Shown piece after piece: positions 17,109 to 26,324 of a stretch of 64,000 nucleotides of DNA. The DNA comes from Paraglaciecola hydrolytica. GTDB lineage: Bacteria > Pseudomonadota > Gammaproteobacteria > Enterobacterales > Alteromonadaceae. Both the position numbers and the translations under genes were made by a program. How positions within the stretch are numbered: position 1 is the stretch's first letter; every line of letters starts with the position of its first letter. The notes beneath the pieces were generated by a model. That model was not told the DNA's origin. It did no database searches and saw nothing but the letters and a program-made list of their open reading frames with translations. The DNA lies in NCBI RefSeq assembly GCF_001565895.1, contig NZ_LSNE01000001.1:118856-182855 (forward strand), written 5' to 3'.

Positions 17109-19586
17109 CTAATCAATGATTGCACACGCTATTTTGGCTCCAGACTTGCCATCTTGGTCCGGACCGTTATGGATCATCAACGAACGTCCGCGAAGTTCTG
17201 CAAGGGTTAGTTTGCTGCCATAAACAGTAGCGGTTGAACTTCCGTTAGCATCAGTTAAAAGAGGTGGTAAGTCTCCTTTAGGTTTCATGTTTTTCATGTG
17301 CTCCATATGAATGGGATCATTCATATCCATTTCCATCATCATGTGATCATGACCATAGTGGCCACCAGCGGCGACACCAGCAACTTTTTTGCCGTCTTCG
17401 ATGCCTGCTTCGCACGTCGGTTTTACATGAAAATGCATACCATTATTACCTGGTGGCAAACCATTTATTTGTGCTGTGACTTGTAAACCCTCTTTGGTGT
17501 CTTTAAGAGTAATAGTGCCCAGCTTATCACCTACACCAAAGCCATTTATTTGCTTTACCTCTACTATTTTTTGACCAACAGGTTGCATGGTATTGAGTGC
17601 TTGTCTGGCTGCGTCTGCTAAATGTGTGGGCAATTCGTCGCGTAGGGCTTGCAATAAATAGGCTACTGAGGTGTCGATAGTGTTGAGTTTTTGATAGCCA
17701 ATGCCAATATGAAATTGCACGGCGGCATCGTCATGCATGCCCTTGAGTGCAGATTGTAAATGTTCTAAACCTTCTTGCGGTTTACCTGCTTTGATTTTTA
17801 ACCAACCAATAGCATCCTGCACAGCAGGGTTTTCTGGTGCTAATACGCCTAACACATCACTTAACTTTTGTGCATTGGTTAATTCGTCGTTTAAATCAGC
17901 TCGCACAATCACGGACATGACAAGAGAAGGGAGATTGAATGGTGATAGTTTCAGACTACGGTCAAAGGCTGCTTTGGCAGTCTCTAGCTCTCCTCCTGAA
18001 TAGGCGGTGATGCCTTTTTCATAAAATAGCTCAGAAGAATCAGGGTTTTTTTCAATAGCTTCATCAAATACTGGCAGTAGGCTTTGATGATCTTTTCCGG
18101 CATTTTGGCTAGTATGACTATGGGTTCTGTGATCATGTAATGAGCCCATTAATGCTAGCCACACTTCGATTTGATGAGGATCCAATTCAAGAGAGCGTCT
18201 AAACGCTTGGGTAGCATTTTCGTTTTCCCCTAAATTATAAAGTATGACTCCACGTTGATAATACGCAGGTGCAAAATCAGCGCTTGTACGCAAAATGCTA
18301 TCTAGGGTAGTTTGCGCGCCTACTAGATCATTTGCTTGAATTTGAGATTCCACCAACACTGAGCCCAGATATGCATTTTTAGGATGTTGGTTATACACTT
18401 TTTTGAGGTAATTTAAGGCTTGGTTACCTTTACCTAGAGCGGCTGAACGCTGCACATATTCTCTTATTGCATTAGGCGTGACTTGTTCACCAAAACTGGT
18501 GATGTAAGTATCTAATTCTTTGGAGCTGGCGTTGGCATTGCCTTGTAATGCAAAAATTTTGGCTTTTTCTAATACCCTACGACGTTCCATATGTTGATTT
18601 TCTGACTTCAATGAGTCTAACAAGCTGATCGCTTTGCTAAATTCTGACTCAAGTCCCAGTAATCTGGCACGGGATATTTGGCTGGGAAACGATGTGTAAG
18701 CGGATGTATGGGTTAATTTATTATTAGCGATTCTGGCGATGTTTATATCAGCCATCTCAGTCGCAGCCTCAAATAAACGCGATATGGCTTCTAGATTTAG
18801 AGTATTACTCATATCTGTAGTAGGATTTTCTGCCAGCAATTTAAACAGCTGAAGGATACCCATAAAGTCGTTAGTCTGGCGGTACAGTTCGGCTAGTTCT
18901 AAATGCATTAAATTCGCAGAGGTGGTTGGAATGCCATTAGTCTGTAAATTACGCTGTAAATATTTTGTGGCCTGAACAGGATCGCCATTACGCAAGGCAT
19001 CCCAAGCAAGATATTTAATCGCGAGGGGATCAGTATGTTTAGTCGCCAGCGAGAGTTTTAACTGCTCTATGCCTAGGGCATTTTCATTTAACATTAACCA
19101 AGCAATGCCCAGCAAGGTACGTGCAGGGGTATAGTTGGGATTCGATTGCAGAATGTTACGTAACGCAAGTGTCGCTTCTTGGTATTTTTGCTGCGAAAAA
19201 AGTTCAATAGCGGCGAGTTGAAATCCAAGTGCATCCTTTGGGTAGCGTTTTATATAATTGGCCAATGCAATAGGAGCACGTGAGTCTTTTGATTTAAATA
19301 ACTCTGAAATAAAGTTAAGCGCTTTGGCATCACCAATTTCCATGTTTAATTGATTGGCGTTAAATAAGCTGCTTTCAATTAGTGAATTGAAATTAAATAA
19401 ATCAGATTGAGATCGCTTTGCTAATTCAGAATTTTGAGTCGAATAAATCAACAAATCTTTTTCATCAATCGTTAAAGTGCTGACACTGGCACTAGTTTGA
19501 AAAGAGAGAAATAAACAGCATGTGACAAGTCGTTTTAAGCATGTTGAATTTACGGTTATGCCCTTGATGATTTTGAGTTTTCTCAT
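17109..19586 (-). CDS. Exported TPR protein fused to a Cu/Zn superoxide dismutase-like domain
   Basis: About 825 residues. After a signal-like N-terminus, about 620 residues are TPR repeats. The last ~150 residues are a SodC-like domain. Copper ligands look kept: HFH (His46/48 equivalents), GGH (His63) and MIH (His120), as do both disulfide cysteines (PTC and IAC). Asp83 is kept in GDLPPL. The zinc loop is replaced by a His/Met-rich stretch (HDHMMMEMDMNDP onward), the His80 equivalent is lost, and the active-site Arg143 is Lys (GAKIAC). It may therefore bind copper without being a normal dismutase. The ATG at 19586 has AGGGA seven bases upstream; the longer frame starts at a GTG. It lies 45 bases after the TPR-sulfotransferase gene. 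Confidence 0.82.
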   Translation of the reverse strand: MRKLKIIKGITVNSTCLKRLVTCCLFLSFQTSASVSTLTIDEKDLLIYSTQNSELAKRSQSDLFNFNSLIESSLFNANQLNMEIGDAKALNFISELFKSKDSRAPIALANYIKRYPKDALGFQLAAIELFSQQKYQEATLALRNILQSNPNYTPARTLLGIAWLMLNENALGIEQLKLSLATKHTDPLAIKYLAWDALRNGDPVQATKYLQRNLQTNGIPTTSANLMHLELAELYRQTNDFMGILQLFKLLAENPTTDMSNTLNLEAISRLFEAATEMADINIARIANNKLTHTSAYTSFPSQISRARLLGLESEFSKAISLLDSLKSENQHMERRRVLEKAKIFALQGNANASSKELDTYITSFGEQVTPNAIREYVQRSAALGKGNQALNYLKKVYNQHPKNAYLGSVLVESQIQANDLVGAQTTLDSILRTSADFAPAYYQRGVILYNLGENENATQAFRRSLELDPHQIEVWLALMGSLHDHRTHSHTSQNAGKDHQSLLPVFDEAIEKNPDSSELFYEKGITAYSGGELETAKAAFDRSLKLSPFNLPSLVMSVIVRADLNDELTNAQKLSDVLGVLAPENPAVQDAIGWLKIKAGKPQEGLEHLQSALKGMHDDAAVQFHIGIGYQKLNTIDTSVAYLLQALRDELPTHLADAARQALNTMQPVGQKIVEVKQINGFGVGDKLGTITLKDTKEGLQVTAQINGLPPGNNGMHFHVKPTCEAGIEDGKKVAGVAAGGHYGHDHMMMEMDMNDPIHMEHMKNMKPKGDLPPLLTDANGSSTATVYGSKLTLAELRGRSLMIHNGPDQDGKSGAKIACAIID

Positions 19587-19631
19587 GTTAGTCCCTTTTG
19601 TTGAATTAAAGCTCGTACGCTGCACCGATAA

Positions 19632-21431
19632 CTAAATAATGTAATTCCAACGCTCAGCTATTGGCCTAATGATATTGATGATGTCTTTAGGTATAGAGTC
19701 TAGATAGTGTTTATAGCTATTCAAACTTTCTGTATTAATGTTTTGTTGAACTTGCGCATAGGAGGCGGTTCTAGTGACAAATTGTGTTATATCCTGTGTA
19801 TTTACGGGGCGAGTTTTTGCTGGCCAGTAATGCTCTAAAAAACTATTGAGTTCATTAGGAATGCCTTGATTGTTGATAATACTTTCATAGTGGATTGTAT
19901 AAACCGGATTGTGTAGTTTTCTGCTTACACTATGCCAGTGTTCATCTACTTTGAGCATGTATTTGGCAGTAATCTCGAGATTGCTATGCCACGCATCATT
20001 ACTGCCAAAATGTGTTACAAAGTTAGATACCAGCACATCTAAAGGGTGACGGACAAGTTTAATGATGGGGGCATCAGGAAATAGTTTATCCAGTAGGATA
20101 AGACGCGTACTGTTTAGCAGATTTTTATCTATTAGTGGTGAATCGCTCTGCCAACCTTGATTTTTGTAAACATCCAATGCTTTTTCAACATGTTTGAGCA
20201 GTTGTGGGTTGTTCCACTCACTGTCATTAAGCTGCCACCAAGGTTTGTCAAAGCGTAAAAAAACTTCCTTTTCTAATTCGGGAATTGCATTGGATTCACC
20301 CACTGAGAAGGATTGAAAGCGCTCATATAGCAATTTTTCTAATAAGGTACTGCCACTTCGAGGGAAACCGACAATAAATAAAAATTGATTAGAATTTTCG
20401 AGAGCCAAATTGAATGGTGAGTTAAGGCTATTAGCTGCTTGTTCGATTTGTGTGAAATAGGTTTCAACCTCAGACCACTCGCCGCTATTAGGTCTGATTT
20501 TAGCGGTAAGAGAGTTCATTTGTTCTGCGTTTTGCCATGCCGCTTTATAACACCCTAATGCCCGATTTGCATTGACTAGACTTGCGTGGGCACTTTGTAT
20601 CTGTTCAGCACTACAGTTAGGGTTTTCAACGAGTTCCAGCAGAATTTCTTTTGCCTTGCTAACTTGTTTTTGTCGGATTAACAATTTTGCTTGCAATAAC
20701 AGTGCATCAATCTCTTCTGGTGATTTGAGTAGTACGCTTTGTAGTAGGGCTTGTGCCTGATCTAGCTTGTTATTTAGCTCTAATATTCCAACTTTTAACA
20801 ATAATAATGGCGAATTGTTGGTTTCGATTTCTAAGCCTTGTTCGATAACGATAAGAGCAAGATCGTCTTGTAGATTTTTACTGTAGGCCTCAGCCAAAAA
20901 TACGTAGTAATGACAATTTTGAGCATTGATTTTTAGCAGAGATTTAGCAAAGTGTATAGCTTGCTCAAATTGCTGGATTAGCATTGATATTTGAAAGCCC
21001 ATAGTGAGTGCTGGTGCAAAGTCAGGTTTGATCTGTAATGCCAGTTCAAGACTTTTTAGGGCTGCGTGATAATTGCCTTCTTGACCAACCAGGTTGGCGT
21101 ATTGCAGATAAGCATTTGCGTCTTGTAGGCCATTTGCAAAAGCAAATTGTATTGATGTTTTGGCACTCTGATGTTGCCCTTGCAGAAAATACTGCATAGC
21201 AACAACGTAGTGTACTACTGGATGATTAGCGACTTTCGATAAAATGCTGTTTGAAATAGTTTGAACTAAGATAAAATTGCGTTGATTTAGCGCTTGTTTT
21301 AACAAAATACAAGCATTTTCAATAGTGACTTTTTTGCTGTTGCCACTCCAAGGCTTGCTAGTTATCTTCAGTAAACAACATTGAGTCGGTATTTTGGCAT
21401 TGCCACACCGACAACTTACTTTGGCATCCAT
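19632..21431 (-). CDS. TPR-repeat sulfotransferase with N-terminal SEC-C-like cysteine motif
   Basis: About 599 residues. A CRCGN...CC motif within the first 20 residues resembles the SEC-C zinc motif. TPR repeats occupy about 45-310. A PAPS sulfotransferase domain starts near residue 350 (FIVGFPRSGSTLLE) and includes KLVRHPLDVLVSNF. The acceptor is unknown. The frame extends to a TTG at 21458, but that codon sits on the T-run of a terminator, so the ATG at 21431 is preferred. It is followed by the TPR-SOD gene in the same direction, probably co-transcribed. Confidence 0.88.
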   Translation of the reverse strand: MDAKVSCRCGNAKIPTQCCLLKITSKPWSGNSKKVTIENACILLKQALNQRNFILVQTISNSILSKVANHPVVHYVVAMQYFLQGQHQSAKTSIQFAFANGLQDANAYLQYANLVGQEGNYHAALKSLELALQIKPDFAPALTMGFQISMLIQQFEQAIHFAKSLLKINAQNCHYYVFLAEAYSKNLQDDLALIVIEQGLEIETNNSPLLLLKVGILELNNKLDQAQALLQSVLLKSPEEIDALLLQAKLLIRQKQVSKAKEILLELVENPNCSAEQIQSAHASLVNANRALGCYKAAWQNAEQMNSLTAKIRPNSGEWSEVETYFTQIEQAANSLNSPFNLALENSNQFLFIVGFPRSGSTLLEKLLYERFQSFSVGESNAIPELEKEVFLRFDKPWWQLNDSEWNNPQLLKHVEKALDVYKNQGWQSDSPLIDKNLLNSTRLILLDKLFPDAPIIKLVRHPLDVLVSNFVTHFGSNDAWHSNLEITAKYMLKVDEHWHSVSRKLHNPVYTIHYESIINNQGIPNELNSFLEHYWPAKTRPVNTQDITQFVTRTASYAQVQQNINTESLNSYKHYLDSIPKDIINIIRPIAERWNYII

Positions 21432-21456
21432 GAAATTTACAACTATGTCGATTAAC

Positions 21457-21482
21457 AAAAACGGTAAGCCAAAGCTTACCGT
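21457..21482 (-). terminator. Terminator after the PEP-CTERM gene
   Basis: Nine-bp stem ACGGTAAGC / GCTTACCGT with a 4-nt loop, followed on the minus strand by TTTTGTTAAT. It separates the PEP-CTERM gene from the TPR-sulfotransferase gene and may let only part of the transcription through. Confidence 0.85.
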
Positions 21483-21509
21483 GATTAATTTTCCGTATTA
21501 GTAAACAGT

Positions 21510-22649
21510 TTATTGACGCTTTTTACGACGTAATCCCACCAAGCCTAATAATCCAATTCCCAATAATAATGCACTGGCAGGAGCTGGGGCTGGATTAGGT
21601 GGCGGTGGTGGTGGCGGATTACCCCCAGTAGTTAGGTTTATACGTATCGTGCCTTGGTCTGTTAGTGAACCATCACTGGCATTGAAGGTCGCAACATACG
21701 AACCAACTCCAAAGCCTGTGGTATCCCACATAAAATTCCAAGTTGAGGGATCAAAAGTCGAATTCCCAGGAATTATCCCCCCAGGACCAAAGATGCTGTT
21801 AAAGCTTACTGTAATGGGGTCGCCATCAGGATCCGTTACCACAAGGGTTTCATCAATGACATCGCCGACTAAAGCATTAATAACTAAATCAGTTATGGAT
21901 GGAGCGTTATTTGAAGCAGTGCTAACAGCATCAAACAACCAGACAAACTCTATTGAACTCCCGTCAGCTGCATTGATTTCGCCGCTAAAAGCTCTGTCTG
22001 CTCCTATGTTACTAGCGTTGTCCAAAATCCCGCTTGTAGTCGCTGAACTCATATTAATTTGACCACTTGCATCTATGCTATAACCATTAGCTTGACTAAA
22101 CATACCTATTGACAAATGCGTGTCATCGTAAGTTAAACCATTACCTACAGCATCCAAATTATCGCTATAAGCAACCCCTCTTACCACTTCTTGTTGGATA
22201 TTTTCTAAATCAAAAATAATTGGAGCGTTGGCTGATTGTCCATCCCAGAAAATTGTCGACGTTGTGCCATAGCTGCCATCGGCATTTGGAACTCCGGAAA
22301 CCCACGAGCCACTTCCCCATGATAAAGTATAAAGACCAGCGCCGGGCAACTGGGTACTAAAAACTTGATTTGATTCTAATCGTCTAACATCAGAAGTGTC
22401 GGTTGTTCTTGAGTCATTATTTATAACAGTGTTGAGTCCAGGTCCACTAATATTTAAAAGGTCAACTCGATTTGACAATGTGGAGTTAAATCGCCAAAAA
22501 GTCTTGGCATCGATGGTTAACATTCCGGTAGAATCGACTTGAGGAACGATTGCTGCACCTCTGAAGTGACTTGCCTGAGCTAGATTACTTGCCATTGCTG
22601 AAGCTATACAGCCGGCTAGCAAGGCAATTTTTATTTGCTTTGATTTCAT
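21510..22649 (-). CDS. PEP-CTERM sorting-domain surface protein with Ig-like domain
   Basis: 379 residues: signal peptide (cleavage near AQASHF), a beta-rich ectodomain with an Ig/cadherin-like module at about 255-340 (VTDPDGDPITVSF), a Pro-rich linker, and a C-terminal tripartite anchor: PAPAPAS, a hydrophobic helix, then RRKKRQ. This is the PEP-CTERM pattern (here PAP in place of PEP), which marks proteins for exosortase/EpsH handling and export with exopolysaccharide. No exosortase is in the window. First leftward gene of the surface cluster. Confidence 0.85.
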   Translation of the reverse strand: MKSKQIKIALLAGCIASAMASNLAQASHFRGAAIVPQVDSTGMLTIDAKTFWRFNSTLSNRVDLLNISGPGLNTVINNDSRTTDTSDVRRLESNQVFSTQLPGAGLYTLSWGSGSWVSGVPNADGSYGTTSTIFWDGQSANAPIIFDLENIQQEVVRGVAYSDNLDAVGNGLTYDDTHLSIGMFSQANGYSIDASGQINMSSATTSGILDNASNIGADRAFSGEINAADGSSIEFVWLFDAVSTASNNAPSITDLVINALVGDVIDETLVVTDPDGDPITVSFNSIFGPGGIIPGNSTFDPSTWNFMWDTTGFGVGSYVATFNASDGSLTDQGTIRINLTTGGNPPPPPPPNPAPAPASALLLGIGLLGLVGLRRKKRQ

Positions 22650-23179
22650 AAATTTTCCTTAACTTCCATTTAAACTTCAAATTACATTGAATCTGACGTA
22701 CAACCTTACTTCCTTACCGTCATGTTCTACCTTGATTGAGAAGCACTAAATGTGCCAAATTTTAAGCTGTTGAAATATATTGATTTTTTTATTTGATGTG
22801 AATTTTTTGTAAATATTTCAGACAATCATACTTTTAATAGTCGCAATATATGAACCAGCATGTAGTTTATATTTTGCTATATAAGGGGTGTTTTATTATG
22901 CTTTTTTTGATAAAAATATATTCGATATAAAATTATTGCTAATAAAAAAACTTATTATTAAATATGCAGTTAAGTTATGTCTTGGGTAAATTATTTGGAA
23001 TAAAAATTTATTTATCTGTTTTGCCTAATTTATAAGGCGGATTCAGTTAATAAGCCTAATGTATAAAAATCAGACACAGGTTGTTGCTAATTAAAAAACT
23101 AATGCTAAGCACATTAGTTGTTGAATACGTTAAAGTGACAGCACGTTAAACTGAGCTAAATTTCCTAGAGTTTTCAATT
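22650..23179. other. AT-rich divergent intergenic region
   Basis: 530 bases, strongly AT-rich, between the leftward PEP-CTERM gene and the rightward ABC exporter gene, so it must hold both promoters. An inverted repeat AACTAATG / CATTAGTT with a 7-nt loop lies at 23097-23119, and cGTTAAA occurs twice near 23129 and 23145. I cannot assign either. No open frame of note. Confidence 0.5.
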
Positions 23180-24928
23180 TTGCAAACACATTCAACTAAA
23201 TCGTTAATGGTCTGGTTATTCGGTCAGTTAGGACCTTATAAGCGGCAGGTAAGTTATGCCATGTTGGCGCTAATCGTAGGCGCAGTATCATGGTTGGTAT
23301 TGGGGCAGGGGGTTAAATATGTGGTGGATGAAGGTTTTGTGGCCAATAATGCACAGCGCCTTAATCAATTGGTATTAGCCGTTATTGCCATAGGAGTAGT
23401 GGGCAGTTGTGCTACTTATTTTCGCTTTTATTACATGATTTGGCTAGGTGAAAGAGTCAGTGCTGACATTCGGCAAAATGTGTATTCCCACTTACTCACT
23501 TTATCGCCAGCATTTTTTGCGACCACTCGCACCGGCGAAGTGATCTCCCGGTTTACTTCTGATACCACCGTATTACAGTCGGTAGTTGGTATGGGTTTAT
23601 CCATGGCACTGCGGGCGACTATTACCTTTGTTGGTGCTCTCACTTTAATGATGTTTACTAGTCATATTCTGACCTTGTATGTGCTGATTGCGGTGCCCAT
23701 AGTGCTGTTGCCTATTCGTATTTTTGGTGCAAAAGTACGGATATTTGCACGTAATAGTCAGGATAGAGTGGCTGATGTTGGAGCTTATGTGGATGAGAGT
23801 TTGCACGAAATTCAAACCGTGCAGGCCTTTACTCATGAGGATATCGACAAACAGCGTTTTTTTGCACGCATTGAAGATGTGATGTTAGCGGCTCATCAAC
23901 GGATTAAATTTCGTGCCTTGATGATTGCTTGCATTATGGGCATTAGCCTGTGTGCTATTACTTTGGTTGCATGGTTGGGGGCTAAATTGGTGCTGAGCAG
24001 CGATTTAACTGCTGGAGAGCTCACCGCCTTTATGTTTTATGCGGTGATGGCGGGGGGTAGTGTCGCAACGATCAGCGAAGTGATTGGTGAGATTCAAAAA
24101 GCTGCTGGTGCCAGCGAGCGTTTAATGGAGCTATTGCAAACCCCAAGCACTATCGCTGTGGTAGATCAACCTGTGCAATTTAGCCACAAAGTTAAAGGGG
24201 ACATTAGTTTGACCGATGTCTCCTTTTCTTATTCTGGTACTCCTGACTCTACTGTACTTAAACAGTTAAATTTGCACATTAAAGCGGGAGAACGTATTGC
24301 TCTCGTTGGCCCTAGTGGTGCTGGAAAATCAACCTTGTTTCAGTTGTTATTACGTTTTTATGATACTCAGCAGGGAGTGATCACTATTGATTCTCTGGCG
24401 ATTTCCCAATTGGCGTTAAATCAATTAAGACAACAATTTGCCTTGGTATCCCAAGAGTCAGTGATTTTTGCCGCCAGTGTAAGAGATAATATTGCCTATG
24501 GTCGCCCAGATGCCACTCAACAAGACATTGAAAGTGCCGCCATCGCCGCTAGGGCTGATGAGTTTATTACGGAGCTTGAACAAGGCTACGATACCCAATT
24601 AGGTGAGCGCGGAGTGCGCTTATCTGGCGGCCAAAAACAACGTATTGCCATTGCTCGAGCCATTTTGGCTGACCGACCGATATTGCTATTAGATGAAGCA
24701 ACCAGTGCACTAGATGCGGCGAATGAGGTTAAAGTTAAACTTGCCCTTGATGAGTTAATGCACGATAAAACCACCATTATCATTGCCCATCGACTCTCGA
24801 CAGTAGTAAACGCCGACCGAATTGTGGTGATGGATAAAGGGCAGATTATTGCCATAGGTAAACATCAAGAACTTATGCAATCCAACTTGTTATATCGTGA
24901 ATTGGCAGAGTTACAATTGATGAATTAG
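23180..24928 (+). CDS. ABC exporter, fused permease and ATPase (MsbA/LmrA type)
   Basis: 582 residues. Six membrane helices (about 15-310) of the type I exporter fold precede an ATP-binding domain: Walker A GPSGAGKST (about 377-385), signature LSGGQ (about 481), Walker B LLLDEA (about 502-507) and H-loop IIAHR. It should work as a homodimer moving lipids or drugs outward. The start is uncertain: TTG at 23180 or ATG at 23207, neither with a strong ribosome-binding site. First of a run of rightward envelope genes. Confidence 0.92.
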   Translation: MQTHSTKSLMVWLFGQLGPYKRQVSYAMLALIVGAVSWLVLGQGVKYVVDEGFVANNAQRLNQLVLAVIAIGVVGSCATYFRFYYMIWLGERVSADIRQNVYSHLLTLSPAFFATTRTGEVISRFTSDTTVLQSVVGMGLSMALRATITFVGALTLMMFTSHILTLYVLIAVPIVLLPIRIFGAKVRIFARNSQDRVADVGAYVDESLHEIQTVQAFTHEDIDKQRFFARIEDVMLAAHQRIKFRALMIACIMGISLCAITLVAWLGAKLVLSSDLTAGELTAFMFYAVMAGGSVATISEVIGEIQKAAGASERLMELLQTPSTIAVVDQPVQFSHKVKGDISLTDVSFSYSGTPDSTVLKQLNLHIKAGERIALVGPSGAGKSTLFQLLLRFYDTQQGVITIDSLAISQLALNQLRQQFALVSQESVIFAASVRDNIAYGRPDATQQDIESAAIAARADEFITELEQGYDTQLGERGVRLSGGQKQRIAIARAILADRPILLLDEATSALDAANEVKVKLALDELMHDKTTIIIAHRLSTVVNADRIVVMDKGQIIAIGKHQELMQSNLLYRELAELQLMN

Positions 24929-24989
24929 GTTACTTAGCTACGAACGACGAGTCGAGAGCATGGGAATAAAACAGCAATAAAGAGAAAAT

Positions 24990-25535
24990 ATGAAAATTGC
25001 ACAAATTGGTGAGTTGATATTACGTACTCCAGCGCAAGCAGTGAGTCAGGCAGAATTTAATCAGCCCTCTTTAATAAAATTCAGTGAGGAGTTACTCGCG
25101 ACCATGCTGGAAGCCAATGGCATTGGTATCGCTGCTCCCCAAGTATTTGATCCCCGCGCGATGATGTTTATCGCCTCACGGCCTAATGTACGTTATCCCG
25201 ATGCGCCACTTATGGATCCTTTACTGTTAATTAATCCCACTATTGTGGCACAAAGTGACAACAAGGTTTGGGAGTGGGAAGGGTGTTTATCAGTACCGGG
25301 CTTACGGGGCAACATATTGCGGCCTGACTGGGTGGACGTAAAGTATCAAAATCAGCAGGGCGATAAGCTACAGCAACGTTTTGAGGGCTTTGTCGCCAGA
25401 ATATTTCTCCATGAATTTGACCATTTAATTGGTCTTACTTGGCTCGACCATATTACTGATACTAATCAAATAATGGCTAATGATGTGTGGATAAAAACGC
25501 TTGAGCAGGAGCAAACAACACAAACATGCAGATAA
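24990..25535 (+). CDS. def: Peptide deformylase
   Basis: 181 residues with all three deformylase motifs: GIGIAAPQ, EGCLSVPG (Cys99) and HEFDH (His141, Glu142, His145). It removes the formyl group from new proteins with Fe2+ or Zn2+. No fmt gene follows, so it is probably an additional paralogue to the housekeeping def-fmt pair expected elsewhere. It overlaps the PAP2 gene by ten bases. Confidence 0.93.
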   Translation: MKIAQIGELILRTPAQAVSQAEFNQPSLIKFSEELLATMLEANGIGIAAPQVFDPRAMMFIASRPNVRYPDAPLMDPLLLINPTIVAQSDNKVWEWEGCLSVPGLRGNILRPDWVDVKYQNQQGDKLQQRFEGFVARIFLHEFDHLIGLTWLDHITDTNQIMANDVWIKTLEQEQTTQTCR

Positions 25536-26230
25536 AGCCCAATAATCCCGCGTTAACTAGCCTCGTTAAATTCAGTACAATATTATGGTTAAGTTTGTTT
25601 TGTGTCTTAGCTTGGTTGTTTATCGAATTGGCTTTGTTAGTAAATAGTGGCTCACCCCTGTCTTGGGATCGCAGTATTATGTTAGCAATGCGCAACCCTC
25701 TCGACCTGGGAGATCCTATTGGGCCAGCTTGGTTTGAAGAACTAATGCGTGATGTTACGGCCTTAGGTGGCACAGGCATATTAAGTCTGCTAACACTGCT
25801 AACGTGCGCTTATTTGTTTATGCAAAAAAACAGCACATTGGCGTGGTTTGTACTCATCACCATTGGCACCGGCATGTTATGTAGCTTTGCCTTGAAGTAT
25901 GGATTTTCCCGTCCCCGCCCTGAGTTAGTTGCCCATGGCAGTTATGTTTATACCAGTAGTTTTCCGAGCGGCCATTCGATGATGTCAGCCGTGGTTTATT
26001 TCATTCTTACTGGAGTGTTGCTACAGACCCAAACTCGCCGGCGTATAAAAATATTTATGTTAAGTTGCACGGCAATGGTGGTGGTGTTGATAGGTCTGAG
26101 TCGGGTGTACTTAGGTGTGCATTGGCCTACTGATGTATTAGCCGGTTGGAGCGCGGGTTGTTTTTGGGCTTTGTGCAGTTATCGTTTTCTGCGTTACTGG
26201 CAAAAACGCCAAAGTAGAAAAACCCACTAA
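25526..26230 (+). CDS. PAP2-family membrane phosphatase
   Basis: 234 residues with about five or six membrane helices and the three PAP2 motifs: KYGFSRPRP, SFPSGHS and SRVYLGVHWPTD. Members remove phosphate from lipid phosphates such as undecaprenyl pyrophosphate, phosphatidate or PGP on the outer face of the inner membrane. Overlap with the deformylase gene suggests one transcript. Exact substrate not readable. Confidence 0.9.
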   Translation: MQIKPNNPALTSLVKFSTILWLSLFCVLAWLFIELALLVNSGSPLSWDRSIMLAMRNPLDLGDPIGPAWFEELMRDVTALGGTGILSLLTLLTCAYLFMQKNSTLAWFVLITIGTGMLCSFALKYGFSRPRPELVAHGSYVYTSSFPSGHSMMSAVVYFILTGVLLQTQTRRRIKIFMLSCTAMVVVLIGLSRVYLGVHWPTDVLAGWSAGCFWALCSYRFLRYWQKRQSRKTH

Positions 26231-26324
26231 AACCCAAAGCATGGTTACTTAATAACAAATCCCTTTTTAAGCAATCACATTTTATTGCATTTTTCCGCTG
26301 TAAAACGGCTGCGCTTCAGTTAGC

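Noticed and set aside
23097..23119. Inverted repeat AACTAATG / CATTAGTT as a terminator or operator
   Set aside because: No T-run, no matching known site, AT-rich surroundings make chance repeats likely; left as unassigned.
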